This document shows positions 1 through 8,840 of a DNA stretch of 64,000 nt, one piece after another. The notes under the pieces are model-generated. The model saw only the letters and a program-made list of their open reading frames with translations. It was not told the origin of the DNA and did not search any database. This DNA comes from Rhizobium leucaenae USDA 9039 (lineage in GTDB: Bacteria > Pseudomonadota > Alphaproteobacteria > Rhizobiales > Rhizobiaceae), in the NCBI RefSeq assembly GCF_000426285.1, contig NZ_AUFB01000008.1, forward strand, positions 186,001 through 250,000, given 5' to 3'. Made by a program: the position numbers and the translations under genes. Position 1 is the first letter of the stretch. Every line of letters starts with the position of its first letter.

Positions 1-94
1 GTTTGTCGAAGTTACGGCGGAACCCATCGGTGATATAGGGCCAGGGACCGCCACCATGACTGACGAAATAGGTCGGAAGACTAAGCTCATTCAT
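1..94 (-). CDS. Class III extradiol ring-cleavage dioxygenase (DODA type), N-terminal fragment
   Basis: The reverse strand from the ATG at 94-92 encodes 31 residues before the window edge. They begin MNELSLPTYFVSHGGGPWP. The hydrophobic strand followed by SHGGGP matches the N-terminus of 4,5-DOPA extradiol dioxygenase-like enzymes, where this His is a metal ligand. The family cleaves catechol-type rings or related aromatics using a divalent metal. The gene is divergent from the LysR gene at 224, a common regulator-target arrangement. Only the N-terminus is visible, so substrate and intactness cannot be judged. Confidence 0.75.
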   Translation of the reverse strand, partial: MNELSLPTYFVSHGGGPWPYITDGFRRNFDK

Positions 95-165
95 ACGGCC
101 TGCCCTTGTCGAACGGTGCTGATGCTAAACAGCATGCGGCGTTGATGACGGACCTTGAACTTTTC

Positions 166-181
166 ATTGATGTTGATCAAT
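166..181. promoter_or_regulatory. Candidate LysR operator between dioxygenase and lysR
   Basis: The 16 bases ATTGATGTTGATCAAT form a perfect palindrome with 6-base arms and a 4-base centre, containing the T-N11-A pattern typical of LysR-type regulator sites. It lies in the 129-bp gap between the divergent dioxygenase and lysR starts, 42 bp upstream of the lysR ATG. Binding by the adjacent regulator is inferred. Confidence 0.5.
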
Positions 182-223
182 GTGGCTTACATTGAAGAAA
201 CATTTCCTCCTGGTTGATCATCT

Positions 224-1147
224 ATGGATACCTTGACGAGTTTGCGCGTCTTTTGCGCGGTGGCAGAATTTAAAAGCTTCACCGTGGCGGCGGACCGCCT
301 TGGCCTATCGCCCGCAATGGCAAGCAAACATGTGATGCATTTGGAGGGTCGGCTGGGAACCCGGTTGCTGAACCGAACCAGCCGGCATGTCAGCATGACC
401 GAAAGCGGCACCCTCTATTTCAACCAGACGAGGCAAATGCTCGACGGGCTGGACGAGGTGGAGGCGGCAGTGAGCAACGTCACCGTCATGCCGCGCGGAA
501 CATTGAAGCTCAGCGCGCCGGTGTGGGCGGCAAATTCGCTGATCGCCCGCGCGCTTGCCGAATATCAGCAGCGCTATCCCGACGTGCGCTTCGACATCGA
601 TCTCAGCGGCCGGATCGTCAATCTGGTGGACGAAGGCTTCGATCTCGCTTTGCGTGCAACTGCGCCCGAACGGCTCGATCCGAGCCTTGTTGCACGTCCG
701 TTGATGCAGGTCGCCTTTCATCTCGTGGGGTCTCCTGCCTATCTGTCGCGAACGGGACGTCCTGCCGAGCCTGCCGATCTCAACGGCCACGCATTGTTGG
801 CCTATAGCGGCATGAACACGAACGGCAGTTTGGCGCTTGGAGGACCCGGCGGGCCGGAAACGGTGAACTTCCGGCCCGTCATGCAAAGCGAAAACGAGAT
901 CATGTTGCATCTGGCTGCGCTCGAAGACATGGGGCTGGTCTTTCTGCCGATATGGATGACGCAAAATGATATTGCCGACGGCCGTCTGGAAATGGTGCTT
1001 CCGAATGCCGCGACATTCAATGCCACTCTTCATGCCGTATATCCCAGCAAGAAATACCTTTCAGCCAAGGTTCGCACCTTCATCGACTTTCTCGCCGACC
1101 GAAAAAACCTCTGTTCGGTAGCAGCCGGAGAGCAACCTGCCGGGTAG
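224..1147 (+). CDS. LysR-family transcriptional regulator
   Basis: 307 residues, the usual LysR length. Residues 1-60 form the winged helix-turn-helix (MDTLTSLRVFCAVAEFKSF, then AADRLGLSPAMASKHVMHLE). The rest is the LysR substrate-binding effector domain, starting near TLKLSAP at about residue 90. The sequence resembles the CrgA/DmlR-like subgroup that often controls small oxidative operons. It is divergent from the ring-cleavage dioxygenase at 1-94, its probable target, with a palindrome between them. The effector is unknown. The start is the first ATG after the palindrome; no strong ribosome site precedes it. Confidence 0.93.
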   Translation: MDTLTSLRVFCAVAEFKSFTVAADRLGLSPAMASKHVMHLEGRLGTRLLNRTSRHVSMTESGTLYFNQTRQMLDGLDEVEAAVSNVTVMPRGTLKLSAPVWAANSLIARALAEYQQRYPDVRFDIDLSGRIVNLVDEGFDLALRATAPERLDPSLVARPLMQVAFHLVGSPAYLSRTGRPAEPADLNGHALLAYSGMNTNGSLALGGPGGPETVNFRPVMQSENEIMLHLAALEDMGLVFLPIWMTQNDIADGRLEMVLPNAATFNATLHAVYPSKKYLSAKVRTFIDFLADRKNLCSVAAGEQPAG

Positions 1148-1230
1148 GGGCATCCGATCGACCGCTGACCAAACCCTACTTGGGATCGCCCCGAGGCTGA
1201 ACTTCAGATGCGGCTTAAGGCCGAGCCTGC

Positions 1231-2529
1231 TCAGGCGCGCCTGCTTGCCGGTGCGTAGGCCGCCGGTCTCCGCGGAATTTCGAGAGTGATGGCCAAGCCG
1301 CCGCCTGCGGGCAGCGATGCGGAGACGCGCCCGCCGTGATGCTCGACCGCCTGCCGCGTGATTGCAAGGCCGAGGCCATATCCCCCTTCCGGCACGGCGT
1401 CGTTGCCGCGGGAAAATGGTTGAAAAATGCGTTCCAGCTCATCTCGCCCGACCGCCGGTCCTTGATCCGTCACGCGGATCTTGAGGAGATCGGCCGTCGT
1501 TTCACAGGACACCGAGATGCTTGAATGCGGGGCCGTATATTTAATGGCATTGCGAACGACGTTTTCGAGTGCCCGATAGATCAGCTCACCTTCGACTTCG
1601 GCGGCGAACATGCCGCCGACGCTGGGCGTGATCGAGACCTCTCTGGCCTGGGCTTCGAATGCTGCGTCGCCCAGGATCTCGTTCAAAAGCTCGATGACGT
1701 CAACGGATTGCGTTTTCAGAGGCAGGCTGGAGCCGGCGGTCAGTCTGGCAAGTGTCAGGATTTCTCCTACTAGCATATCGAGCCGTTCGACCTCCCTGTC
1801 CATGCGATCCAGCATGACGTCGAGTTTCGCCGGATTCTGCCGGAGGACACCCACGGCGGCCTGAAGGCGGGATAGGGGCGAACGCAGCTCATGGGACACG
1901 TCGTGGAACAGCCGCTGCTGCGCATCTTGAAGCTCATGGAGCCGCGCTGCGCTGGAGTCGAAATCATGCGCAAGCGCAGTGACTTCGTCTTTTCGGCCGG
2001 CCATCTTGTTCCCGATGCGGACATCGAAACGGCCGTGGGCAAGTGCGCTCAGGCCGTCGCGAAGGTGCACGACGGGACGAATGAGATATCTAGCGAGAGC
2101 CGCCGCGGCGACCGTGCTCGCAACAAAGATCGAAAGCCAGGGCACCAGCAGAGCCAGGTTGTCCAGAACATTGAGAAGGAAACTTGCTTCCGGCGCCACC
2201 GAGATCCGGTAGCAAATTCCGTCCTTCAGGACGGATCTCGTTTCTGACGTACTCTCACCTGCGCACACACTTGCATCCGCGGCTTTCGAAAGCGTCAGGC
2301 CAAGCGGCACCGTATTCTCGCTTGTGCGGACGAATTGCGCGGCGGCGTCCTCGCCATCCGTCGTGAGCACGTTAGCCGTCAGCTTCAGAATGATCGCCCG
2401 CTCCTGGTACTCCCGGTCGCGGCCGGGGGGCGGGATCTGAAAGAGGTTGACGATAACGATGATGACCGTGAGCGTCGTTGCAAGCGTCAGCCAGATCGTC
2501 GCGAAAAACTTCCAGAATAGCCGGGGCAT
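1231..2529 (-). CDS. Sensor histidine kinase, CpxA-like (HAMP-HisKA-HATPase)
   Basis: 432 residues from the ATG at 2529, two bases after the response-regulator stop. A longer in-frame reading exists but runs back into the regulator gene. TM1 is at about 9-30, a roughly 95-residue periplasmic sensor follows with Cys89 and Cys106, and TM2 is at about 127-149. A HAMP region is next, then the H-box FHDVSHELRSPLSRL with phosphoacceptor His213, and an ATPase domain with DQGPAVG and GYGLGLAI boxes. It should autophosphorylate in response to an envelope signal and pass phosphate to the regulator at 2532-3218. The divergent RND pump is the likely output, so envelope or drug stress is a reasonable guess at the signal. 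Confidence 0.93.
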   Translation of the reverse strand: MPRLFWKFFATIWLTLATTLTVIIVIVNLFQIPPPGRDREYQERAIILKLTANVLTTDGEDAAAQFVRTSENTVPLGLTLSKAADASVCAGESTSETRSVLKDGICYRISVAPEASFLLNVLDNLALLVPWLSIFVASTVAAAALARYLIRPVVHLRDGLSALAHGRFDVRIGNKMAGRKDEVTALAHDFDSSAARLHELQDAQQRLFHDVSHELRSPLSRLQAAVGVLRQNPAKLDVMLDRMDREVERLDMLVGEILTLARLTAGSSLPLKTQSVDVIELLNEILGDAAFEAQAREVSITPSVGGMFAAEVEGELIYRALENVVRNAIKYTAPHSSISVSCETTADLLKIRVTDQGPAVGRDELERIFQPFSRGNDAVPEGGYGLGLAITRQAVEHHGGRVSASLPAGGGLAITLEIPRRPAAYAPASRRA

Positions 2530-2531
2530 GA

Positions 2532-3218
2532 TCAATCCACGAGAAGTTGATAGCCCTGGCCGCGCACGGACTGAATCCAGGATTGTCCGTCCTCCCGCAA
2601 CCCGAGCTTCTGGCGAACGCTGCTGATATGGACGTCTATGCGGCGGTCGAACGGTGTCAGCGGCTTTCCGAAAGCCCGTTTCGAAATATCCTGCTTCGAC
2701 ACGAGCTGGCCAGCGCCGCGGGCGAGGACTTCGAGGAGGCTGAATTCGGTGCCGGTCAGATCCAAAGCCTCGCCGCGCCACTCGGCGGTTCTGCTGCCCG
2801 AATGGATGACGAGCTGGCCTGCTCTTAGCGTATCGGTCGACGCGCCGGTTGCAGCTTGGCCGGCCCGTCGCAGGATCGCCCGTAAGCGTGCCGCAAGCTC
2901 ACCCGGGGAGCAAGGTTTCGGGACATAGTCGTCGGCGCCGAGGTTCAAGCCCGAAATCCGGTCGATGTCATCGCCTCTCGCCGTCAGCATCAGCACGGGG
3001 ACCTGGCTCAGCTTCCGGATTCGCTGCAGAACCTCAATCCCGTTCATCCGGGGCATCATGATGTCGAGTACGATGATGTCGACCGTATTGCCGGCGGCAG
3101 CGGCAATGGCGGCACGGCCATCCGTCTCTGTTACGACCTCATATCCTTCCTCGGTCAGATATTCCTGAAGAAGCGTCGTCAGCTCGACGTCGTCGTCGAT
3201 GAGAAGAACCTTGTTCAT
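2532..3218 (-). CDS. OmpR/CpxR-family response regulator
   Basis: 228 residues. The receiver domain has acidic residues at 8-10, phosphoacceptor Asp52 (VLDIMMPRMNG) and Lys101. The C-terminal winged helix of the OmpR class includes DLTGTEFSLLEVLA and the ending RGQGYQLLVD. It is first in a two-gene operon with the kinase at 1231-2529 and is transcribed away from the efflux genes. Three GT(T/C)AAG repeats lie 72-98 bp upstream of its start, in the shared intergenic region, as expected for a tandem OmpR-type binding site controlling both directions. Confidence 0.95.
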   Translation of the reverse strand: MNKVLLIDDDVELTTLLQEYLTEEGYEVVTETDGRAAIAAAAGNTVDIIVLDIMMPRMNGIEVLQRIRKLSQVPVLMLTARGDDIDRISGLNLGADDYVPKPCSPGELAARLRAILRRAGQAATGASTDTLRAGQLVIHSGSRTAEWRGEALDLTGTEFSLLEVLARGAGQLVSKQDISKRAFGKPLTPFDRRIDVHISSVRQKLGLREDGQSWIQSVRGQGYQLLVD

Positions 3219-3289
3219 TCACGTTACCTGTCATTCCTATCAGCGATTCATACCGTACAAATGCAGGGGCAGGGCGAAGTTTTACCCAG

Positions 3290-3316
3290 CTTAACACTAA
3301 CTTGACGGCACTTAAC
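3290..3316 (-). promoter_or_regulatory. Triple direct repeat, probable OmpR-type regulator box
   Basis: Read on the minus strand, the sequence has GTTAAG (3316-3311), GTCAAG (3306-3301) and GTTAAG (3295-3290). The starts are 10 and 11 bases apart, about one helical turn each. OmpR/PhoB-type regulators bind such head-to-tail repeats as dimers. The box lies between the divergent two-component operon and the RND efflux operon. Assignment to the adjacent regulator is inference. Confidence 0.55.
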
Positions 3317-3377
3317 GTTCGCCCGGCTACTGATCGACGTGGCGGCATCGGTCGCGCGGCGGGAATAGCCTGCGCCC

Positions 3378-4478
3378 ATGCCGGAACTCGCAAGGAATGC
3401 ATCGTTGAAAAAGCCATTCATGATATTCGCCGCCGCATTCGTCGCGGCTGCGCTTCTTTTCCCGCTCCGCAATGCCGCGGCGGAACAGGCTGCCGCACCC
3501 GCGCTCACGGTCTCTCTGACAACGCCGGCGCAACGGGATTGGCCGGAGACCGTTCCCGCGAGCGGCTGGTTGAAGCCCTGGCAGGAAGCAATCATCGCCT
3601 CCGAAACGAGCGGCCTGCGCATCACCGAAGTTCTGGTCGATGTCGGCTCGGTGGTCACGAAAGGGCAGACGCTGGCCCGGCTTTCGCAGGACAGCGTACT
3701 GGCAGACCTTCGCAAACAGGAGGCGGCTGTTGTCACCGCCAAGGCGAAACTCGCCAAAGCCACGGCCGATGCGGATCGTGCGCGGCAGCTTCGCTCCTCC
3801 GGCGCTCTCTCCGCTGAGAAAATCACCGAATATTTCGCCGATGAGCAGACGGCGACGGCAAGCCTGACATCGGAGGAAGCAGCGCTCGACGGCGAAAAGA
3901 TCAAGCTAGCGCAGACGACCATCACTGCGGTCGACGATGGCCTCATAACCTCGCGTTCGGCCGACCTCGGCGCCGTCGTCTCCACCGGCACCGAGCTGTT
4001 CCGCATGGTGCGCCAGCAGCGTGTCGAATGGCAGGCCGAAGTATCGGCGCGTTATCTGCCGCGCATTTCGGAAGGCCTGAGCGTTGCGGTCAACGGACCG
4101 GACGGCCACGCCATTGCCGGCAAAGTGCGGCTTGTCGGACCCTCGGTCAGCACCGATACCAGCCGGGCGATCGTCTATGTCGCGCTGCCGGCCGACGTTC
4201 GTCCGCGGGTTGGCCTTTATGTTACTGGCAATATCGACCTGCAGACCACACCGGCGCTCACCGTTCCCGAGACGGCAATCGTGTTCCGGGATGGCATCAG
4301 CTATGTCTTCACCGCCGGCGAGGACAAGCGGGTGCGACGGGCCCGCGTAGAAACCGGCCGACGCAACAACGGCGAGGTCGAGATCATCTCCGGCATCGAC
4401 CGGTCGGCGAAGGTCGTGACGTCGGGTGGCGCCTTTCTGTCCGATAATGACCTTGTGAAGATTGCGGAGGCGAACTGA
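3378..4478 (+). CDS. RND efflux periplasmic adaptor (membrane fusion protein)
   Basis: 366 residues. An N-terminal hydrophobic signal (FMIFAAAFVAAALLFPL) is followed by a barrel-sandwich (lipoyl-like) half, an alpha-hairpin at about residues 115-165 rich in Ala/Lys/Glu, and the beta-barrel and membrane-proximal domains (VPETAIVFRDG). It links an inner-membrane RND pump to an outer-membrane channel. Its stop overlaps the ATG of the pump gene by one base, so the two are co-translated. No outer-membrane factor gene is nearby, so a TolC-like protein from elsewhere is presumably used. The start codon is uncertain, since other starts lie within the next 45 bases. Confidence 0.9.
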   Translation: MPELARNASLKKPFMIFAAAFVAAALLFPLRNAAAEQAAAPALTVSLTTPAQRDWPETVPASGWLKPWQEAIIASETSGLRITEVLVDVGSVVTKGQTLARLSQDSVLADLRKQEAAVVTAKAKLAKATADADRARQLRSSGALSAEKITEYFADEQTATASLTSEEAALDGEKIKLAQTTITAVDDGLITSRSADLGAVVSTGTELFRMVRQQRVEWQAEVSARYLPRISEGLSVAVNGPDGHAIAGKVRLVGPSVSTDTSRAIVYVALPADVRPRVGLYVTGNIDLQTTPALTVPETAIVFRDGISYVFTAGEDKRVRRARVETGRRNNGEVEIISGIDRSAKVVTSGGAFLSDNDLVKIAEAN

Positions 4479-7400
4479 TGAACTTCTCCGCCTTCTCGAT
4501 CCGCAACCCTGTCCCGGCGATCCTGCTGTTTGTCATGCTTGCCGTCGGCGGGCTGTTGGCCTTCAGGCATCTGCCGGTTCAGAATTTTCCCGATATGGAC
4601 CTGCCGACCGTCACTGTCACCGCCACACTCGACGGCGCAGCGCCGACACAGCTCGAGACTGAGGTCGCCCGCACCATCGAGGATAGCCTCGCAGCTCTCA
4701 GCTATCTCGACCACATCACCACGACGATCACCGACGGCACTGTCTCGATCAAGGTTTCCTTCAAGCTGGAGAAGGACAGCGAAACGGCCCTCAACGAGGT
4801 TCGCAACGCCGTCGACAGCGTCAAGGCCGATCTGCCCTCGCAGATGGAGTCTCCGAGTGTCACCAAGGTCACGGTGCAGAGCTCCGCGCTCGTCACCTAT
4901 GCCATCCGCTCGACCGCTCTCAACGAGACCGAACTTTCCTGGTTTGTCGACAATGATCTGACCAAGGCGCTGCTGTCGGTGCAGGGCGTCGGGCAGGTCA
5001 ATCGCATCGGCGGGGTCGACCGTGAGGTTCATGTCGATCTCGACCCCAAGACCATGGCATCGGTCGGCGTCACCGCGGCCACCGTGTCGTCGCAGCTAAA
5101 GGCCGTGCAGGCCGATACGTCCGGCGGCCTTGGCGAAGTCGGCGGCAACCGCCAGACCTTGCGCACGCTGGGCGCCCTGCCATCGGTCGAAGCACTGAAG
5201 GGGCTACGGATCCCCCTGGCCAACGGCCAGCAGGCCCGCCTTGACGACATCGCCTCGGTCAAGGACAGCTTCGCGGATCGTTCCTCGATGGCCTATCTCG
5301 ACGGCAAGCCGGTGATCGCGGTCGAGATCAAGCGTTCGAACGGCTTTTCGGACAGCGGCGTCGCGTCTGACGTCGGCAAGGCGATCAAGCAATTCGCAGC
5401 CGCCCATCCGAATGTGCAGATCGATGAGGCCTACAGCACGATCGGGCCGATTATCGATAATTATGACGGCTCGATGCACATGCTCTTCGAAGGGGCGATC
5501 CTGGCGATCGTGGTCGTCTGGCTGTTCCTTCGGGACTGGCGCGCGACGATTCTCTCGGCAGTGGCGCTGCCTCTGTCGGTCATACCGACTTTCCTGGTCA
5601 TGTATCTCGCCGGCTTCAGCCTGAATATCGTCACGCTGCTTGCGCTGTCGCTGGTGGTCGGCATCCTCGTCGACGACGCCATCGTCGAGATCGAGAACAT
5701 CGCGCGCCACCTGCAGATGGGCAAACGGCCGATCGATGCGGCGATGGAAGCGGCCAACGAGATCGGGCTTGCCGTCATCGCGACCACCTTCACGCTGGTC
5801 GCCGTCTTCCTGCCCACGGCCTTCATGAGCGGCATACCGGGCCTCATCTTCCGCCAGTTCGGCATCACCGCCTCCGTCGCGGTGCTTGCCTCGCTCGTGG
5901 TAGCGCGTCTGCTGACGCCTATGATGGCAGCCTATTTCATGAAGGCGCATCCGAAAGAGGAGAAGGATGGGCGCATCATGCGCGCCTATATGACGATCGC
6001 CAAGGCGGCTCTGAAGCACCGGAAGACCACGATTGCCGCAACCGCCGTCGTCGTGGCGCTTTCGCTCGCCACCATTCCCTTGCTGAAATCGGGCTTTTTG
6101 CCTGCTTCGGACGATGCGCGCACCCAGGTAACGCTCACCATGCAACCCGGCGCCACCATCGAGCAGACGGATGCAATGACCCGCAAGGCTGCGGATATCG
6201 TCGGCAAGCTGCGCGACGTCACGCATGTCTTCTCCTCGGTCGGTTCGACCTCCTCCGGCGGCGGGCCGGACAGCAACACGACGAGCGATGTCGGCTCCGC
6301 AACGGTCGTCGTCGTGCTGACGCCGATTGATGGGCGCGACCGCAAGCAGTCGGAAATCGAAAACGATATTCGGCAGGTACTTTCCGTCCTCCCCGGAGTG
6401 CGTGTGGCGGTCGGTAGCGGTGGCAATGGCACCAAGCTCGATATCACCCTTGCCAGCGATGATGCCAACGCGCTCGACAGCGCCAGCACGGCGCTCGAGG
6501 AGCAGCTTCGGACGCTGCAGGGCATCGGCGCGGTGACATCGACGGCGGCGAGGCAAGCGCCAGAAATTCAGATAAGCCCCGACTTCGCCCGCGCCGCGGC
6601 ACTCGGGGTAACGTCGAATGCCATCGCCAGTGCCGTGCGCGTGGCGACGAATGGAGAATATTCCTCCGATTTGCCGAAGCTCAACCTGCCACAGCGGCAG
6701 ATCCCGATCGTCGTCCGCTTCTCGCCGGAAACGCGCACCAGTCTAGATGACATCAAGACCATGCGGGTGGCCGGCACCAATGGCAACGTCGATCTCGGAT
6801 CGATTGCCGATATCCGCATCGGCGGCAGCCCTTCGGAGATCGACCGCATCGACCGGATGCGCAATGTCACGGTCTCGGTCGAACTCAACGGCCGCATTCT
6901 GGGCGATGTCAACCGCGAGGCCCAGGCGCTGCCGGCATTGCAGCACCTGCCGCCGGGCGTCACCCTTGTGGAACAGGGCGAATTGCAGCGCAGCTCCGAG
7001 CTGTTTCAGAGCTTCGGTCTTGCGATGGCGATCGGCGTGTTTTGCATCTATGCCGTGCTCGTCCTGCTCTTCCATGATTTCCTGCAGCCGCTCACGCTGC
7101 TGATGGCCCTGCCGCTCTCGCTCGGCGGCGCGCTGGTGCCACTCGTGCTGACCGGAACCAGTTTCTCGATGGCGGCCGTCATCGGGCTGCTCATGCTGAT
7201 GGGCGTTGTGACGAAGAACTCCATCCTACTGATCGAATATGCGATCATGTCGCTTCGCCGGGGCATGTCCCGGTTCGATGCACTCGTCGATGCCTGCCAC
7301 AAGCGGGCGCGGCCGATCGTCATGACCACCATAGCGATGGCCTCCGGCATGCTTCCGGTCGCGCTCAGCCTGACGGGCGGGGATTCCAGCTTCCGGCAGC

Positions 7401-7627
7401 CGATGGCGATCGTTGTGATCGGCGGCGTTCTGATGTCGACGCTGCTCAGCCTGATCGTCATTCCCGTCATCTTCACCTTCGTCGATGATCTGGAACAGGT
7501 GCTCAAGCGGTTTCTGCGGCGGGTGGGGCTCAGCCCTAGTGCCGATGACCAGGCGCCGCAGGCATCCAATGACCGTGAGGCGATCGCTTTCAAGTCTGAT
7601 CGGAAGCAAGTTCGCGGCCACAGATGA
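4478..7627 (+). CDS. RND-family multidrug efflux permease (HAE1/AcrB type)
   Basis: 1049 residues, the normal AcrB/MexB length. TM1 is at the N-terminus (NPVPAILLFVMLAVGGLLAF), followed by the first large periplasmic loop. The TM4 proton-relay pair is seen in GILVDDAIVEIENI, and the TM10 Lys in GVVTKNSILLIEY. The gene uses proton flux to pump drugs or amphiphiles from the periplasm through an outer-membrane channel. It is the second gene of an operon with the adaptor at 3378 and is probably controlled by the divergent two-component system. The substrate cannot be predicted. Confidence 0.95.
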   Translation: MNFSAFSIRNPVPAILLFVMLAVGGLLAFRHLPVQNFPDMDLPTVTVTATLDGAAPTQLETEVARTIEDSLAALSYLDHITTTITDGTVSIKVSFKLEKDSETALNEVRNAVDSVKADLPSQMESPSVTKVTVQSSALVTYAIRSTALNETELSWFVDNDLTKALLSVQGVGQVNRIGGVDREVHVDLDPKTMASVGVTAATVSSQLKAVQADTSGGLGEVGGNRQTLRTLGALPSVEALKGLRIPLANGQQARLDDIASVKDSFADRSSMAYLDGKPVIAVEIKRSNGFSDSGVASDVGKAIKQFAAAHPNVQIDEAYSTIGPIIDNYDGSMHMLFEGAILAIVVVWLFLRDWRATILSAVALPLSVIPTFLVMYLAGFSLNIVTLLALSLVVGILVDDAIVEIENIARHLQMGKRPIDAAMEAANEIGLAVIATTFTLVAVFLPTAFMSGIPGLIFRQFGITASVAVLASLVVARLLTPMMAAYFMKAHPKEEKDGRIMRAYMTIAKAALKHRKTTIAATAVVVALSLATIPLLKSGFLPASDDARTQVTLTMQPGATIEQTDAMTRKAADIVGKLRDVTHVFSSVGSTSSGGGPDSNTTSDVGSATVVVVLTPIDGRDRKQSEIENDIRQVLSVLPGVRVAVGSGGNGTKLDITLASDDANALDSASTALEEQLRTLQGIGAVTSTAARQAPEIQISPDFARAAALGVTSNAIASAVRVATNGEYSSDLPKLNLPQRQIPIVVRFSPETRTSLDDIKTMRVAGTNGNVDLGSIADIRIGGSPSEIDRIDRMRNVTVSVELNGRILGDVNREAQALPALQHLPPGVTLVEQGELQRSSELFQSFGLAMAIGVFCIYAVLVLLFHDFLQPLTLLMALPLSLGGALVPLVLTGTSFSMAAVIGLLMLMGVVTKNSILLIEYAIMSLRRGMSRFDALVDACHKRARPIVMTTIAMASGMLPVALSLTGGDSSFRQPMAIVVIGGVLMSTLLSLIVIPVIFTFVDDLEQVLKRFLRRVGLSPSADDQAPQASNDREAIAFKSDRKQVRGHR

Positions 7628-7807
7628 TCCCGTTTCGGCAAGTCATTGGTCCGAGCATCGACAATGCCTGCCAATGCTCGTGGCAACCTCTTCGGTCGCG
7701 TTCCTCCCCCCGGGAACGAGGCCGCGGGACGTGTACCCCCCGCAGGCGGCGTCCTGCCGCTTGCGCGTCCTGCCGTCCGACGGAGACATCAATGAACTTC
7801 CAGGCGA

Positions 7808-8719
7808 TTACGGCCGGGGCTCGCGACCTGCGAGCCAGTCATGAAAGGCCGCAACCTCATACCGGCGCAACGCCTTCGGTGAGGCGGCGACGTAATAGGC
7901 CCACTTCACAGGCCAGCGGACTTCCGGAAGGAGATGGACCAGTCTTCCACTATCCAGTTCCTGCGCTACGAGGGCTTTGCGCACAAGGGCGACGCCCCTC
8001 GCGGCAACGGCCGCCTGGATCACGGCGGCCGTGGAATTGATCTTCAGCCCGCGGTCGGCCGGCGCCTGATTTGCGCCGGCTTTGGCCAGCCACTCCGCCC
8101 ATGTGGGAAAGTCGCCGCCCGGATGAGGCGTTCCATCATGAATCAGCGTCTGTTCGGCGATCCAGCCGGACGTTACGTCCTGATCCTGCGGCAGCAGCCG
8201 GTTATGGCAAACCGCGATGATCTCCTCGCCCATCAGAAAGGTTGACCTCACGCCTTTCCAGGAGCCGAGGCCGCACCTAATTCCGATATCCGCTTCGCCT
8301 TGCGCCAGATCGATCACGCGATCCGAGACGTCGAGGCGGACATCGATGGTCGGGTAGTTCGTCGAAAACTCGTCGAGCCGGGCAAGAAGCCAGTTGGCGA
8401 CCAAAGCCTGAGACGCCGTCACGACAACGACCGAACGGGCCTTTCGGCCTCTGAGCTTCTTCGGCCCAGCCTCCAGAAGATCAAGTCCTTGAGCGATATC
8501 CCCGAGTGCATCCTGCGCCTCGTCTATCGGCGTCAGGCGCTCCGTGCCCGACCGGCTTCGGCGGAACAGAGGATAGCCGACCCAGTCTTCCAGCGAGCGC
8601 ACGAGCTGGCCGACCGCAGGGGGTGTGACGTCCAGCTCCGTTGCCGCGCCGACGAAACTGCCGTGTCGTGCCGCGGCTTCAAGAGCCTGAAGAGATTTTA
8701 GTCTCGCAAGGTTTCTCAT
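7808..8719 (-). CDS. LysR-family regulator, GcvA-like
   Basis: 303 residues with an N-terminal helix-turn-helix (LKSLQALEAAARHGSFVGA, then TPPAVGQLVRSLE) and a LysR effector domain. The GSFVGAATELDVTPPAV pattern is typical of the GcvA-like subgroup. It is divergent from the SDR-cupin-amine oxidase-MFS operon that begins at 8841, and an imperfect palindrome (8781-8797) lies between them. It probably regulates that operon in response to the substrate or product of the amine oxidase. The effector is unknown. Confidence 0.93.
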   Translation of the reverse strand: MRNLARLKSLQALEAAARHGSFVGAATELDVTPPAVGQLVRSLEDWVGYPLFRRSRSGTERLTPIDEAQDALGDIAQGLDLLEAGPKKLRGRKARSVVVVTASQALVANWLLARLDEFSTNYPTIDVRLDVSDRVIDLAQGEADIGIRCGLGSWKGVRSTFLMGEEIIAVCHNRLLPQDQDVTSGWIAEQTLIHDGTPHPGGDFPTWAEWLAKAGANQAPADRGLKINSTAAVIQAAVAARGVALVRKALVAQELDSGRLVHLLPEVRWPVKWAYYVAASPKALRRYEVAAFHDWLAGREPRP

Positions 8720-8780
8720 GATGTCCGCTTCCGCGCTTCATCGAGCGACAGAGATTTTCTTTCTATCCGGTATGGCTCGT

Positions 8781-8797
8781 TTGCCTCGTCAAGACAA
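8781..8797. promoter_or_regulatory. Candidate LysR operator for the 8841-12598 operon
   Basis: TTGCCT-CGTCA-AGACAA is an imperfect inverted repeat with one mismatch in 6-base arms. It has the dyad spacing of a LysR-type site and lies in the 121-bp gap between the divergent lysR gene and the SDR gene. Binding is inferred. Confidence 0.4.
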
Positions 8798-8840
8798 TGC
8801 TGAAGGTCGCATATATCGGCCAGCAACAGGAGTGGCACTC

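Noticed and set aside
2530..2781. 84-residue N-terminal extension of the histidine kinase
   Set aside because: It lies within the response-regulator gene and is not kinase-like; TM1 follows directly after the ATG at 2529.
5204..6556. 450-codon open frame on the minus strand inside the RND pump gene
   Set aside because: It is rich in Arg/His/Gly/Asp with no domain pattern, and the opposite strand encodes a perfect AcrB-type protein; it is a GC-rich shadow.
7628..7807. G/C-rich gap after the RND pump inspected for a terminator
   Set aside because: C-rich runs are present but no stable hairpin followed by a T run was found.
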